A DNA stretch of 64,000 nucleotides from Roridomyces roridus (GCA_029378245.1 JARKIF010000136.1:1-64000), one strand, 5' to 3'; counted from the first letter of the stretch, positions 32,401 through 43,372 are shown. A program made the numbers and translations. Notes: a model not told the origin generated them from the letters alone.

Positions 32401-33921
32401 CATCGCAAACAAAGTCTATGAATTGGTTTCCATTCCAGAAGGTGTCACCCCAATAACATCTAAGCCAGTGTTGAAAGTCAAATTCAATGCGGCTGGAGAG
32501 ATTGAGCGCTACAAAGTTCGAATTGTTGCTCGAGGCTTCACTCAGCGTGCAGGCATAGATTACCAAGAGGTTTTTGCCCCTGTGGCAAATTTGGAATCTA
32601 TTCGCATCATTTGTGCACTAGCAGCTAAGTATGACTTGGAGCTTGATCAAATGGATGTTTCAACCGCCTATCTCAACGGTGAGCTTGAAGAGGATGTCTA
32701 CATGATGCCTCCATCCTGCGTCTCAATCACCTCGGGTTACTGCTGGAAGCTAAATCGTTCTGTATATGGTTTACACCAGTCTGGACGTGCCTGGAACCGG
32801 ACTCTGGACAAAACTCTTCGCCAGATGAATTTTACTCGCTGTTCCTCTGAACCCTGCCTCTACGTCTACAAAGAAGGCAAACAGCTCTGCTTCCTAGTTG
32901 TCTACGTTGATGATCTCCTTCTTGCTGGTACTTCACGCCAGTTCATGGATCGTATCAAGGAGAAACTCAGGCAATCATACAAAATGCGAGACTTGGGCCC
33001 TGCAAGGCAAATCCTGGGATTGAACATCCATCGGGATCGCAAGAAGCGTACACTTTCACTCTCTCAACACCAGTATATTGACTCTGTCTTGGCGCGATGT
33101 GGAATGTCTGACTGTGACCCCGTCAGAACACCTATGGCTACCAATACCAACACCTCTGAGACTGACCCAGATAATGACCGCACAGTTACACACATGTCTT
33201 CCGTGCCGATGGTCCTGTCCTCTCATATCAAAGTGTGGTAGGCATGCTCATGTGGGCAATGCTTGGAACCCGTTCTGACCTTGCACATATCACTGGGATG
33301 GTTGGACGCTATAGTGCAAACCCAAAAGCTTGTCACTGGGCTCTTCTCAAACGTGCCCTGCGATATCTCAAGGGCACACGAGACTGGGTTTTACACTACG
33401 ACGGGTCTGCTGTTGGTTTAGACATGCATTTCCACGGCTATTCTGATGCTGACTGGAATGGAGATTCAGATACATCCAAATCCACCTCTGGATTTGTGTT
33501 CATCTCCAACAACGGTGCCATCTCATGGTCCAGTCGACGCCAAAGCATGGTTGCCATGTCCTCCACAGAGAGTGAATACATTGGTCTTGCAAATGCAGGT
33601 CAACATCTTGCATGGTTGCGCTCCTTCTTCGAGGAGATTGGACACAAGCAGGAAAATCCCACAGAACTTCGCTGTGACAATCGAGCTGCTATCATCCTCA
33701 CCAAGGATCCTCAATTCCGCGCTAGAACAAAGCATATTCAGCGCAAATATCACTATGTTCGCGATGGTCTCGTCGCAACGGGTGAAGCAATTGTCTTGTG
33801 GTATCCCACAAATGAAATGGTGGCTGACATTTTCACCAAAGCACTTCCGCACGATAAACATATCAAATTCTGTCGTGCTATGGGGTTACGGCCGGGGTCG
33901 AGTGGGGGTGTCAAAAGTTGA
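29419..33921 (+). pseudogene. Copia Gag-Pol polyprotein gene with frameshifts
   Basis: The ATG at 29419 opens Gag (WPDWEIQVESEL...). Pieces in order: a CVFHKSNTHNTADCH zinc-knuckle-like stretch, protease LIDSGASCTMTG, the GAG-pre-integrase HRRLGH, and an integrase core with all three acids (STDVGGP, RTDGGGEF, NGMAERMN). Reverse transcriptase follows with VYVDDLLLAG, then RNase H with SDADWNGD, STESEY and RCDNRAA. The first frame stops at 31218 after an A7 run (31123-31129) that seems to hold one A too many; the rest continues in another frame. A second shift just upstream of 33241 moves the RNase H part. An intact copy elsewhere would be needed for activity. Confidence 0.9.
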
Positions 33922-34183
33922 TTATCATCCGCCCCGGGCCTTCACACCCGGCTTCTCCACTTCCTTACCCACGTCCACGCCATCGACACGTGTCCCTCAG
34001 TCTTTTGTCTCTTACGACGACTGAGGGGTACGTGCCTTTATCTCTTTCTTATGTATCTAGCATACTTACGAGTGTCTATGTAGTCTGCGCATTGCCGCGC
34101 TATCTAGGTACTTAATATATCAGTCTTTTGTCTCTTACGACGACTGAGGGTCTGCGCATTGCCGCGCTATCTAGCTTCTGACA
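33909..34183 (+). repeat. Right LTR of the copia element
   Basis: Same length as the left LTR and the same sequence over all stretches compared. Confidence 0.95.
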
Positions 34184-36043
34184 ACTCCGAGTCTGTCCAG
34201 GCAGCACGGGGAGTTATAACCGCCATTCGGACCCATTTGCCGAGAGCACCCTTCAATTTGCGTGCCTTCTTCATCAGTGTGTCGTTCTCCTTTGTCGAGG
34301 ACTTCTTGAGTCCTGCGGCCAACATAAGTTGGTCCTTGGTAAAGCTTTTGTTGCGATAGCTTGCCCAATCTGGAAACTGGGCCTGGAGCTGGGTCGTAGG
34401 ATCCCAATCTAGTCTCATGGTCAGGTATAGAAGGGTCCAAGGGACAAGAAAACATACCAGGCGGAAAGCGATGCCCTTTGGTGTATTCAAATGTTCCTTC
34501 AAACTTGTTGAGGAAGTCCGTAGCGTTAACATAGTTGACTATAGCGTCAGCAGCTGTTTTGCTCGCGGTCTTAGCGACAGGACCTTCTTGTTCCGCAACA
34601 AGACGCAGCAACTGGAATAGCTCCTCTGAATTCGGTGCTGGAGTAGTAGCGGTAGTGGTGGTAGCCGCTCTTGCTTGCGCAATCTCAAGGGGACGGTCGG
34701 AGCCATCACCTGTAAGACTGGTAGGGCCCGTGGTCATCTGGGCAGAAGAGGAGGCTGCGGGAGGGGGAACAGAAGAAGAACCCGGGGCCACTGGTGCCGC
34801 CATGTCCTGCATAGATGATTAGATGGTTGCGGATATGGTCAAGTACTTATAATTATAAGAACGTACAGCGGGAGTATAGATCAGTTTTGCAGTGAAGAGC
34901 TCTTTGTCCTGCCCAAGAGTGATGTTGTTGGCGCGGTCGAGGTCCAGACTGTTGAGTTTCGTGCCCGCCTTGTGGGCATCGAGTATTTGCTTGATGGAAC
35001 CGATGCGATGAGTCCCACCATCTGCTACAAACGCCGGACGGGCCAAAGACCCCTGTGTGTCTGCTGTAAGGTGTGTAAGACAACGGTCCATCTATCTCCG
35101 GTCAACTCACCTTTGACGGGGGAGTTGCGCAAAAGGGCAGCCGGAGCCAACATATGCAGTGGGGCAATGTGTGTGTCCATTCCCTCTGACGTCTTCGTTT
35201 TCACCACATGAAAATTAGGGACCGTTACTGTGTGGGTCAAGGACCTGTTGTGCTCGTTGATGAAATAGACGACAACGTCCGCTAGCCATGCACAGGTCAG
35301 AAACCAAGATTGAATAAGTTTAATTGAAGCTTACAGCCAACGGCCTTGTTGTTCGGAGTCTGGGGCCGTCCATCCAACTGCTTGTCTTCTTCCTCCCCAG
35401 AGTCACTGTCACTGTCGCTGGATTGCGATGGAATTGTCAAGGGAGAGGAAGGCTGATCCTCCGATTGTTGAGCTAGATTGAATGAATTGAAACGATATGC
35501 ACGCTGCTTGACAAGCAACTCACGTTGGGTGGCTTGGTCAATGAGCGTAGTCTGAGTCCCGAGACGCTTGAAACGCGCCGGTGGGTCGACCGTTGAATTC
35601 GACTGGAGGAGCTTGAGATTAGCACTGAAAAAGACAGGTTAGATGAGGCGTTCAGAAGGGCATGAAGTAGTAATATTCAGTACATACCCAGTTATATCGG
35701 CCGCCGGCTTGGCCTCTTCCTTGAGATCCTCTGCTGTCTTGGATGCCGAGTTGGCACTCGTTTTGCCCTTCTTCTTCTTCTTCCCGCTGCCGTCAGTGGT
35801 GATGTACAATCCCTCGAAGCGGGGTTGGACTGCTAGCGTGGCCTTGTCCGTCTCCAACTTCTCCTGAACCTCCTTGAGCAGGATGTCCTTCTTCTTGGTG
35901 TTGTTCTCGGTGTCCCTCTTGGAGATGCCCAGGGCTGCGGCGAGATCTTGCAGCTCGGGTTTCTTGAAGCTGTTCACCAGCCCGGAAAAGGTGTCCATGG
36001 GAGGCGGGACCTGCGGTCGACGAGGTACGCTGGCGTCCGCCAT

Positions 36044-36245
36044 GATGGTCCTTGTAAGATACTGTTTGATCTTGAAAATTTCAAATTTGAAATTGTGGAA
36101 AGCCGTCGAAAGCCACTGGACATCGTTGGTCTTAGTTAGGGGTCAAGTGCATAGCATTCAAACAAGTGTAAGCTACTGATGTCCAGAAAAAGCCGATGTG
36201 TCATGCTGCCCATCACCACCGATCACCGGAGGCCAAAGGCCATTG
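36044..36245. other. Promoter side of the SAP-like gene
   Basis: Upstream flank of the minus-strand gene, up to the MITE. It ends with the GGCCATTG target copy (36238-36245). No core element is recognised. Confidence 0.4.
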
Positions 36246-36605
36246 AGGACCCCTGAGAATAGCCTTGGACGTATGATTCTGGAAAACAGATTTCCGAAAT
36301 TTTGTCCGGACTATCCGTTTTTTGGGGGACCAATTTTTTGTCCGGACTCGAATCAGAGGTCCGGATCAAATTCCCATATATGGTAATTCGGTAAGTGCCG
36401 AGAGCCAGCCGAGCACCGGCAGTCCCAAAAAATTGTGATTTCGCACGCAACAAGTCCAGACCCCCATGTTTTTGTCCGGACTCGAATCAGAGTTCCCGGC
36501 GTGGGAGCACATTTTTGTCCGGACTAGTATCAAAGGTGAGAGCAGATTTCAAAATTTTTGTCCGGACTATTGAATCATAGGTCCGTGCGTATTCTCAGGG
36601 GTCCT
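36246..36605. mobile_element. hAT-like MITE, 360 bp
   Basis: Perfect 16-bp terminal inverted repeats (AGGACCCCTGAGAATA at 36246-36261; its complement at 36590-36605) extend imperfectly to about 33 bp. They are flanked by an 8-bp direct duplication, GGCCATTG (36238-36245 and 36606-36613). An 8-bp duplication with short TIRs fits the hAT superfamily. Inside are at least four copies of TTTTGTCCGGACT, each with a palindromic TCCGGA, mostly followed by CGAATCAGAG. No transposase. Confidence 0.85.
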
Positions 36606-36653
36606 GGCCATTGGCAGCCACCGACAGCCGCCAGCGACCGTGTCCCGTGCGGG

Positions 36654-36660
36654 TATAAAA
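36654..36660 (+). promoter_or_regulatory. TATA box ahead of array copy A
   Basis: TATAAAA lies 322 bases before the ATG of copy A. A strong GTAAGTAT splice donor at about 36708 suggests an intron in the 5' untranslated region, which would explain the distance. Confidence 0.5.
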
Positions 36661-36850
36661 CTCCGAACTTCAACGTCAACGTTCAACTTGACTCCAGCAC
36701 GGCGAAGTAAGTATCCAGGTCGTTTTTCGTCCTGGAATTGGGAGTGGCATCACTCAGCATTCGCCTTCTTTTCTTTGACGACCATCTAATGCGTTAAGCT
36801 TGGGCCTGTATTACTGGATCGAGAGCGAGAGCCAGCACCAGCTACCTAGC

Positions 36851-36975
36851 ATGGTGGTGATGACGGTATCAAACACGAACGCCGCGGAGTGGGCTCTTCG
36901 ATTCGGACGCATGTCCCGATATCTCCGCCTCATCTCCCTTCTCTTCCGCTCTCGTGTCCTTTTTCTCCGTCCGCC
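36851..36975 (+). promoter_or_regulatory. Conserved upstream block, copy A
   Basis: About 125 bases, from GGTGGTGATGACGGTATCAAA to the start codon, recur before copies B and C. Shared words include CGCTCTTCGATTCGGAC, ATGTCCCGATAT and CCCTTCTCTTCCG. Substitutions change amino acids freely, so it is more likely a promoter or leader than coding sequence. Confidence 0.6.
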
Positions 36976-37861
36976 ATGCAAGTCAGTCGCCCTGACTTCC
37001 AAAACTTCCTTCGAATATTCACGACGTGTCAGTGCAACGCTGAGAAGGAACTATATGAAAACATGGTAAACGAAGGCGCCTTTGCGGGTGTCACGGCCGA
37101 GCTGGCGAAAAAAATGCAAGCCCTGACGTTGTGCAATCCCGGGGAAATGAAGTACTCGATCTCTCTTTGCCTCGTCGAATCATTAACTCATGACTCTCTA
37201 GCCTGGTTGGAGCCAAACAGACGCGCGAAGTGCTCAAGGCCGTTACCGGAGCGGTTGGCCGCTGGTTCGAGATCACAAAAGCAATCAGATTCTCCGTGGA
37301 TGTCCACCACGATCTACGCGAGATGGCGGATGAAATGGTCTACTATTCTCAAAAGCTGCGCAACATCCACGAGCGTCGCTCCAATATCCGCCGAGTGCGA
37401 CGCTTGTTCCGGTCTTATGCACCCTTCATCGTCCTATTCACGGCCTTTGCATTTTCTCTCGCTTTTGTTTTGGGATTTGTTGTCTTTAGTTGGGAGGTTC
37501 TCGAAGAGTGGAGATCCTTTTGGGCCCCGACTCCTGTGGTAGTGCAATTGCTCTGTGAGTGCATCGTGTCTGTCTTGGAATTTACTAACCTAACCCTTCG
37601 ATATGTAGACCTCAACCCCCGTGATGCATGTAGAATCTCGGACTTCGAAGACACGCTTCCCCTCCTCGTCGAGGCACTCCAAGGCCTTGGCGAAACTTAT
37701 CGCAGACTCGGAATTGCTACAAACGTCCGAGCACGGGACCGCGTTGCTATTAACAAGATTATACTGGTGAGGCCCGGGCATTCGTTCAGTATACCTATAA
37801 ATTCTAACTCATGCTCTCTTAGGCTCGAGGGCACGCAAAGCTACATGAGTTGAGCTACTGA
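36976..37861 (+). CDS. Family-1 array protein A, 241 aa
   Basis: Four exons: 36976-37151, 37202-37554, 37609-37766 and 37823-37861; introns 50, 54 and 56 bases; 726 bases in frame. Exon 1 is a helical head (FLRIFTTCQCNAEKELYENM, then GAFAGVTAELAKKM). Exon 2 carries the family signature HHDLREMADEMVYYSQKLRNI, a basic stretch (ERRSNIRRVRRLFR) and one clear membrane span (residues about 133-155). Exon 3 is a soluble helical tail (ISDFEDTLPLLVEALQGLGETYRRLGIA), and exon 4 a short end starting ARGH. The basic stretch before the span suggests the head faces the cytosol. I know no named family. The gene is the first of a plus-strand tandem series. Confidence 0.75.
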
Positions 37862-38270
37862 AGAGCACAACTGTACAGCTACATATGTTTCTTGTAACCC
37901 CTGCAAATTGGATGCGGTGGAGACCATTCTGCACCTTTTCGAACCTGTCCAGTTGCTCAGTTTGAGGCGCGCTCTGATGAATGCGCAATTTCCCGTGTGG
38001 CTTCGAATCAGCGAAGATGTCTTCCCAACATGACCATCGCTACAACTTTGGACGTTTTTCTGGGTTCTCACTTTGCGTGCGAAACTGCAGCTTTATGTCC
38101 ATTGGCTCAATCCGCTCCGCCGCAGTCACGTCCTGAAAGTTAATACCCTGGTGGCTTCGAATTAGTTGTGAACCAGCGTAACGGTACGCCTTCTTTGTGT
38201 CTTCACTCACCATCTGGATCTGGGCAGTGTGTGTACTAGACAGAGAGCAAGCAGCGAGCGTCAGGAGTCC

Positions 38271-38395
38271 GTCATGGTGATGACGGTATCAAAGCCAAAC
38301 GCTGCGGAGTGCGCTCTTCGATTCGGACTGATGTCCCGATATTTCCGCGTCACGTCCCTTCTCTTCCGCTCTCGTGTTCTTTCTCTGTCCGCGCC
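38271..38395 (+). promoter_or_regulatory. Conserved upstream block, copy B
   Basis: Same block as before copy A (GTGATGACGGTATCAAA ... TTCCGCTCTCGTG), ending just ahead of the ancestral ATG at 38396. Confidence 0.6.
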
Positions 38396-38415
38396 ATGAA
38401 AGTCAGTCGCCTTGC

Positions 38416-39282
38416 ATGCAAAACCTCCTGCCAATGCTCAAAACTTGTCAGACTCACGCCGAGAAGAAACTCTATGAAAATATGGTCAAAGAAGGCGCTT
38501 TCGTCGGTTTCACGGCCGCGCGACTCGAAAAAATGATGAAATCGACGCGGAACAGTTCTTGGGAAATGAAGTACATGCTCTTTTCGTGGATGAGAAATTT
38601 GACTGACGCTCTCTAGCCTGGTTGGAGCCAAAAAGACACGCGACGTGCTCGAAATTCTGCGCAGAGCGTTTTTACGGTGGCCTCAGATCGCAGAAGCAAT
38701 TGAACTCTCTGTGGATGTCCACCGCGACCTACGCGAAATGGCGGATGAAATGATCTATTATTCTCGAAAGCTCAACGACATCCACGAGCGTCGCTCCAAC
38801 ATCCGCCGAGTGCGAGGCTGGTTCCGGTCCTATGCGCCGTCCATCGTCGCCGCTACGTCCTGTGTATGTCTTCTTGCTTTAGTTTTCTGCCGCTGGGAGG
38901 ATCTGGAAGAGTCGGGAATGTATCACGTAGCGAGCTCGTTGATTCCTCTTGCGGCGCGAGTTTCCTGTGAGTACATCTTACATGTCTCCCAATGCATTAA
39001 CCTACATATATAGACATCGACCCCCATGATGCATCTAGAATCTCCGACTTCGAAAACACGCTTCCCCTTCTAGCAGACGCACTCCAAGGCCTCGGTGAAA
39101 CTTATCACAGACTCGGGATTGCGGCAAACGTCCGAGCTCGGGACCCTGTCGCTATCAACAAAATTCTGAAGGTAGGCCCCGGGATGTCTTTTCAATATAC
39201 ATATCCAACTCATAAGTACCTCTCCTAGGCCCCAGGGCACGCAAGTCTCCATAACTTGAGCCTATTTTCGTTGTGGCTCTGA
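38416..39282 (+). CDS. Family-1 array protein B, 238 aa
   Basis: Exons 38416-38570, 38617-38966, 39014-39171 and 39229-39282; 717 bases. The layout is that of copy A: KKLYENMVKEGAFVGFTA head, HRDLREMADEMIYYSRKL signature, ERRSNIRRVRGWFR, membrane span, ISDFENTLPLLADALQGLGETY tail. The ATG equivalent to copy A's (38396) is out of frame because of a small indel, so translation probably starts at 38416 and the first few residues differ. The tail after APGH is extended (to FSLWL). The exon-intron boundaries are preserved exactly. Confidence 0.72.
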
Positions 39283-39904
39283 AGAGTACCACATATATTT
39301 CTTGTAGACAACGTTGCGATGGTACAGTATGAATGGCATTAATACAAGCTTGAGATGGTGCGAATGGTATTCCGGTGGAGATTGGTGAGGCACGCTTTCA
39401 ACTCTTTCCTCATTCTGTACCTTTTCAATCCTGTCCAGTCGTTCAGTTTTCTGCGCGGTCTGGTGCAGATTGGACTTAGTGGGCGCCTCGGTCACTGGCA
39501 AAAAATTGAGGCGATTCTGCCATTGGCTTCTTGGGTTTTGGGTTCGAGGTCGGGAAAGGAGGAGCAGAGGAGGACGAGTGGACTTGAGGCGGGATGGAAG
39601 TTTACTGTTTGAAACATTGGCCGTTACGCCGAGATTTGATGCGCCTTCAAATCTACTCTTTCCTCCGAACCATCACTACAACTTCGGAATTTTGTCTGGG
39701 TTCCCACTTTTGCCTGCGCAACTACAGCATTGGGTCTCTATCAGCAGAATGGGCTCCGGCGCGCACAGTCGCGTCCTGAAACTGGGAGTCTAATACGGCC
39801 TCGAACTCGGAACTAGTTGCGAACCAGCATACGCCTTCTTCGAGTCTTGACCGCCCATCGGGATTCTGGCGATGTGTGTGGCAAGTAGCGAGCGTCGGGA
39901 GTCA
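39283..39904. other. Spacer between array copies B and C
   Basis: Some stretches recall the flank after copy A (CCTTTTCAATCCTGTCCAGT, TTCTGGGTTC..CTTT), so each duplication unit is about 1.5-1.7 kb and includes spacer. No gene is called. Confidence 0.45.
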
Positions 39905-40023
39905 GACATGTTGATGACGACGGTATCAAAGCCAAACGCCGCGGAAAGCGCTCTTCGATTCGGACTCATGTCCCGATATTTCCGCGTCACCTCCCTTCTC
40001 TTCCGCCCTCGTGTCCTTTCACC
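39905..40023 (+). promoter_or_regulatory. Conserved upstream block, copy C
   Basis: Third copy of the block (GATGACGACGGTATCAAAG ... CTTCCGCCCTCGTGTCC), ending at the start codon. Confidence 0.6.
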
Positions 40024-40923
40024 ATGGATGTCAGTCTCCCCGCCTTGCAAAACTTCCTGCGGATACTCACAACTGGCCAGTCTGACGCCGAGAAGGAGCT
40101 GTACGAAAATATGGTCAACGAAGGCGCCTTCGCGGGTGTCACAGCTGTGTTGCTCAAAAAAATGGGTGAACTGACGTTTTTCGCTCGCGGGGAAATGAAG
40201 TACTCGGCCTTTTTTTTCGTTGTCGACTCGTTTGACTTATAGCTCTCCAGCATGGTCGGAGGGAAAGAGACGCGCGAGGTGGTCAAGGTCCTTAGTGGAG
40301 CGTTTCACCGCTGGTTTTACGTCGCACAGGCGATTCAAACCTTTCTGAATGTCCACCCTGATTTACGCGAGATGGCGGATGAAATGGCCTACTATGCTCA
40401 AAAGCTGCGCAACATTCACGAGCGTCGCTCCAACATTCGCCGAATGCGACGCTGGCTTCGATTTTATGTGCCTTTCATCGTCTTGGTCGCCGCCTTTGTG
40501 TTTTGCCTTGCAGTTGTTTTGGGAGCTGTGGATGTTTGTTGGGAGGGCGTTTGCTGGGAGGGCGTCAGGGAGTGGGCCTTCAACCCGCTGGTTGCTGGCC
40601 TATTTACTCAACTCTGCTGTGAGTTCCTCATGACTGTCGTGGAACGTACTGACGATATCCAGTCTCGCACGGTGCTTTCGATGCGTCCAAGACCTCCGAT
40701 TTCGAAGACACGCTTTCCCTTCTCATAGACGCACTTGAAGGCCTCGGTGAGACCTATCGCAGACTCGATATTGCGGCAGACGTCCGAGCTCGGGACTCTG
40801 TCGCCGTGGCCAAGATTCTCCAGGTGAGGATCTCTTTTTGGTAATTGGCGTGCTTTTTCAACCGATACTTAGGCCCAAGGACACAAAAAGCTGTCTGAAT
40901 TGATCCACGAGATTTGGTTTTGA
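40024..40923 (+). CDS. Family-1 array protein C, 251 aa
   Basis: Exons 40024-40199, 40251-40618, 40663-40823 and 40873-40923; 756 bases; introns 44-51. Head LQNFLRILTTGQSDAEKELY, signature HPDLREMADEMAYYAQKLRN, basic ERRSNIRRMRRWLR, membrane span VPFIVLVAAFVFCLAVVLGA, then a duplicated GVCWEGV. The tail TSDFEDTLSLLIDALEGLGETY is followed by AQGHKKLSELIHEIWF. This is the cleanest match to the family's likely full form, and copy D starts only about 115 bases after its stop. Confidence 0.75.
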
Positions 40924-41038
40924 CGAGAAGGATTCTTACTTGCTGTAATCATTTCTTGTAAACGATGCGCGTCTTTACGTCTCGATCAATCGCAATACCT
41001 TTTTTGACTCCTTCCTCCATCTCCATTGCCTACATACC

Positions 41039-42100
41039 ATGTCCAAGGTGAGAAGCAAGCCACGGAAGTCCTCGCATGAACTCCATCCGAATCGTCCAGA
41101 CGCAAAACGAGCGCGACAAGCAAGTCTACCTCAGTTGCATCCACGACGGCTCCTTCGCATCCTTGACCGCAGAAAACCTCGAGAAGATGGAGCAGATCGC
41201 GTTGAAAGCTCGGGCGTACCCAGAGTGTGTTCTTTTTCCGCTTCCCGTCGTGTTGCGAGTCCAACATCCGTCCTTTCTAGCCACATCGACATCAAACCGA
41301 CCCTTGACCTGACCATTTCCTTGGCGCGCACGTTTCGCAGGTGGTATCACATCGACCGCGCTCTGAAGAGGTCCGAGAACGTCCAGGAGGAGTTGAAGGA
41401 GTTGTCGAAGGAGATGGACGCGTTTGGCGCGAAACTGAGAATGGCGTGTGTCTGCTTTCCCCTTCGACTCCCTCAATTTAACGATTTGGAGGTTTATTAT
41501 GCGCGCGACGACAGTAGAAGCCGAGTTCTGTGCCAGCTCCGTCTCTATACCCCGTTCATGGCTCTCTTCGTGGCGTTTGGAAGTTTTTGCAGCTACTTGC
41601 TCGAGCATCCAGTGCGAGTCATCTTCGTCTTCATCCTGGTGCTCCTTATACTGGCGTTCATCTGTGAGTTTCCGAATCTTGACCTCCCTCCGCCGTCTCA
41701 TTCGCTTCCCCAAGTCATCTCCATCCCTGACGCGTCCATAACCTCCGTCTTGCACGATAGCGTCATCAAGTTGGTCAGAGACGTCAAGGCGCTCGGGGAG
41801 ACGTACAAGAGGATTCGAGTCGCGGTGGACACGGGGGACCGGGCCACGGTGGACACGATTCTCAAAGTACGTTTCATTGCCTCTTCTCCGGCCGAGCATG
41901 GATGTTTATGGCTTGGATAGGACCCAGGCCACTTGAGACTCGTCAATTTGAGCTGGAGAGTACATCCGTCGCCGTTGGTGGAGGCTCCGCGGATGGGCAA
42001 AACGAGTGTGGAGAGGGACACGTTGCTTGTCCCAGTGCTCGCATACGAGTTTTTCATCCATCCCGTGTACTGTGCATGGGAATTGGCAAGGGGAGTGTGA
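41039..42100 (+). CDS. Family-1 array protein D, diverged, 268 aa
   Basis: Five coding exons after a 9-base first exon: 41039-41047, 41100-41224, 41281-41449, 41492-41663 and 41715-41866, then 41921-42100; 807 bases in frame. An ATG at 41076 is an alternative start without the first intron; copy E also begins MSK plus an intron, which favours 41039. The protein has the head (KQVYLSCIHDGSFASLTAENLEKM), ARTFRRWYHIDRALKRSENVQEELKELS in place of the LREMADEM block, a membrane span (FVFILVLLILAFI) and the GETYKRIRVAVDTGDRATVDTIL tail. Its last exon is long (60 codons). It is clearly homologous to A-C but older. Confidence 0.65.
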
Positions 42101-42355
42101 GCGCATGCGCAGCGGTGGGAAAAAGCCCGAAGAGAGTTTGAAATGATACACGACTTGTCTTGTCTTTTGCCACCTAACAACCACTTTCTTGAGCGCTTTC
42201 GTGTCGAATTCAGCCTTCAGCTCGTCTTTCTCAGCACTCAGGAGAGACAACGGAATCGACTATTTCCTCTATGTGGTACACATGATCGAATTGCGAATTG
42301 AATCGACTCTCTCTTCCTCGACCCACTCTCTCTATATCTATCTCACTCTACCGTC

Positions 42356-43372
42356 ATGTCTCGACGATTGGAGGACGCAACAAGCCTCTTTCTTCGTTCC
42401 AAGATACCCTGGTTTCTTGATTCATACCGCCGCGGCTCTGATCGTATACAGGAAACTTGCGTCTGTGCTGCCCTTTTCTTCTTCAGCCTTGCCTCATATC
42501 TGTGTCAGGACATTGCGCTCAATGCGCTTCTCCTGGAATTCGACCAAGTAGCTGCCACCGGCCGCAACGCATTTGTTCACTTGATCAACCTCTCCGAACG
42601 TGTCGGTCGGACCGACCTCGCATTATTCTCTCAACGCGGAACCTTCATCGACACCTTGAGCCCACTTTATGACGCATACATGGATCTGGCGGCGACAGCG
42701 ACCAAGGCTCACGCTGCCTGTGCCGAATACCTCTTCCTTCGCCGAAAGATGTGTCGGGAAGGTCCGGAATCTGTGTTCCCAGTGCAGATTATTAGGGTCC
42801 TCGTGGCTTTCAGTGGTTGCCTGCAACAGATGAGCGACGCAGCAGCGGAAATAGAGAAGCAGTGGAAGACCACCACAGACGCTTTGCGCACCGCGATCGA
42901 TTCTTACTGCATCCGCCCTTCATTGGTCTCCATTTTCAGTTGGGTCGACTCGCGCAATGCGGTCAGGCTCGGCCTCCCCCGCCTAATCAATGCGCTGCCG
43001 GAGGCCATGCAAAAGTCCACGGAGGGACTTGCTAAATTCCTCGCGGCTTATGCAGATTTGGAGGGCGCTCTGAACCGGATCGAAGAGACCAGGTTAAGCG
43101 CGAGCGAGGCGCTTCCGTCAGAATCCGATATTGGGACCACCCTTGTTGGACTGATCCACCTCGACACGGCTGTAATGCGCTATCGAGCATGTCTTCTCCT
43201 TGCGAACTGGTGGGCCGCGGACAGGCCTACGATGAACGACCCAATGACGGGTTCCACACCTTTCCGGAAACTTCTTCGGGCAGCAGAGCTGGATTTCTTG
43301 CTGAAATACTTTGGTATGAGATATCCGTCGTGGCTCAGCAGTTATCGGTATGACGTTCGCACTGGACTGTAG
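42356..43372 (+). CDS. Family-2 array protein G, 338 aa
   Basis: A single exon; ATG at 42356, stop at 43372. The protein is almost all helix: a short N-terminus (MSRRLEDATSLFLRS), a hydrophobic segment (CVCAALFFFSLASYLC, residues about 37-52), then FDQVAATGRNAFVHLINLSERV, heptad-rich stretches and a conserved C-terminal HLDTAVMRYRACLLL. Copy H (47378) is about 97% identical. I and J share the core (AVMRYRAC, FDxxxxxGxxxFxxI) at much lower identity and have a two-exon structure. No named family comes to mind. It sits between family-1 copies D and E, so the two families are interleaved. Confidence 0.75.
   Translation: MSRRLEDATSLFLRSKIPWFLDSYRRGSDRIQETCVCAALFFFSLASYLCQDIALNALLLEFDQVAATGRNAFVHLINLSERVGRTDLALFSQRGTFIDTLSPLYDAYMDLAATATKAHAACAEYLFLRRKMCREGPESVFPVQIIRVLVAFSGCLQQMSDAAAEIEKQWKTTTDALRTAIDSYCIRPSLVSIFSWVDSRNAVRLGLPRLINALPEAMQKSTEGLAKFLAAYADLEGALNRIEETRLSASEALPSESDIGTTLVGLIHLDTAVMRYRACLLLANWWAADRPTMNDPMTGSTPFRKLLRAAELDFLLKYFGMRYPSWLSSYRYDVRTGL

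Larger units (their letters stand above)
29000..34183 (+). mobile_element. Ty1/copia LTR retrotransposon
   Basis: The 275-bp LTRs (29000-29274 and 33909-34183) are equal in length, with the same sequence wherever compared. The target duplication is ACTCC at 28995-28999 and 34184-34188. Internal order is Gag, protease, integrase, reverse transcriptase, RNase H, the copia order. A half-tRNA primer site follows the left LTR and a GAGTGGGGG polypurine tract precedes the right. Two frameshifts (31.1 and 33.2 kb) make this copy defective despite its young LTRs. Confidence 0.95.
28660..36043 (-). pseudogene. SAP-like, charged nuclear protein gene interrupted by copia
   Basis: Seven exons: 36043-35688, 35624-35524, 35472-35335, 35281-35111, 35063-34867, 34806-34458 and the last from 34408. 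The last exon is cut at 34184 by a retrotransposon and resumes at 28994-28660. Introns are 47-63 bases. Counting one copy of the 5-bp target duplication, the total is 1872 bases, exactly 624 codons. Near the N-terminus a SAP-like helix-turn-helix (LVNSFKKPELQDLAAALGIS) would bind DNA. The middle has an Asp/Ser-rich patch and DLDRANNITLGQDKELF. The last exon has FQLLRLVAEQEGP, LQAQFPDWASYRNKSFTKDQ and a C-terminus of alternating Lys and Asp/Glu/Ser runs. A nuclear chromatin-associated role is an inference; I recognise no named family. The allele would be truncated. Confidence 0.75.

Noticed and set aside
36800..37069. Upstream peptide (VSNTNAAEWALRFGRMSRYL-like) before copies A-C
   Set aside because: An ATG frame is shared, but differences between copies are mostly amino-acid-changing and the frame ends variably, so a regulatory block fits better.
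41126..41899. Minus-strand frame of 257 codons over copy D
   Set aside because: It opposes a spliced gene with matching paralogues; composition is that of a reverse shadow.
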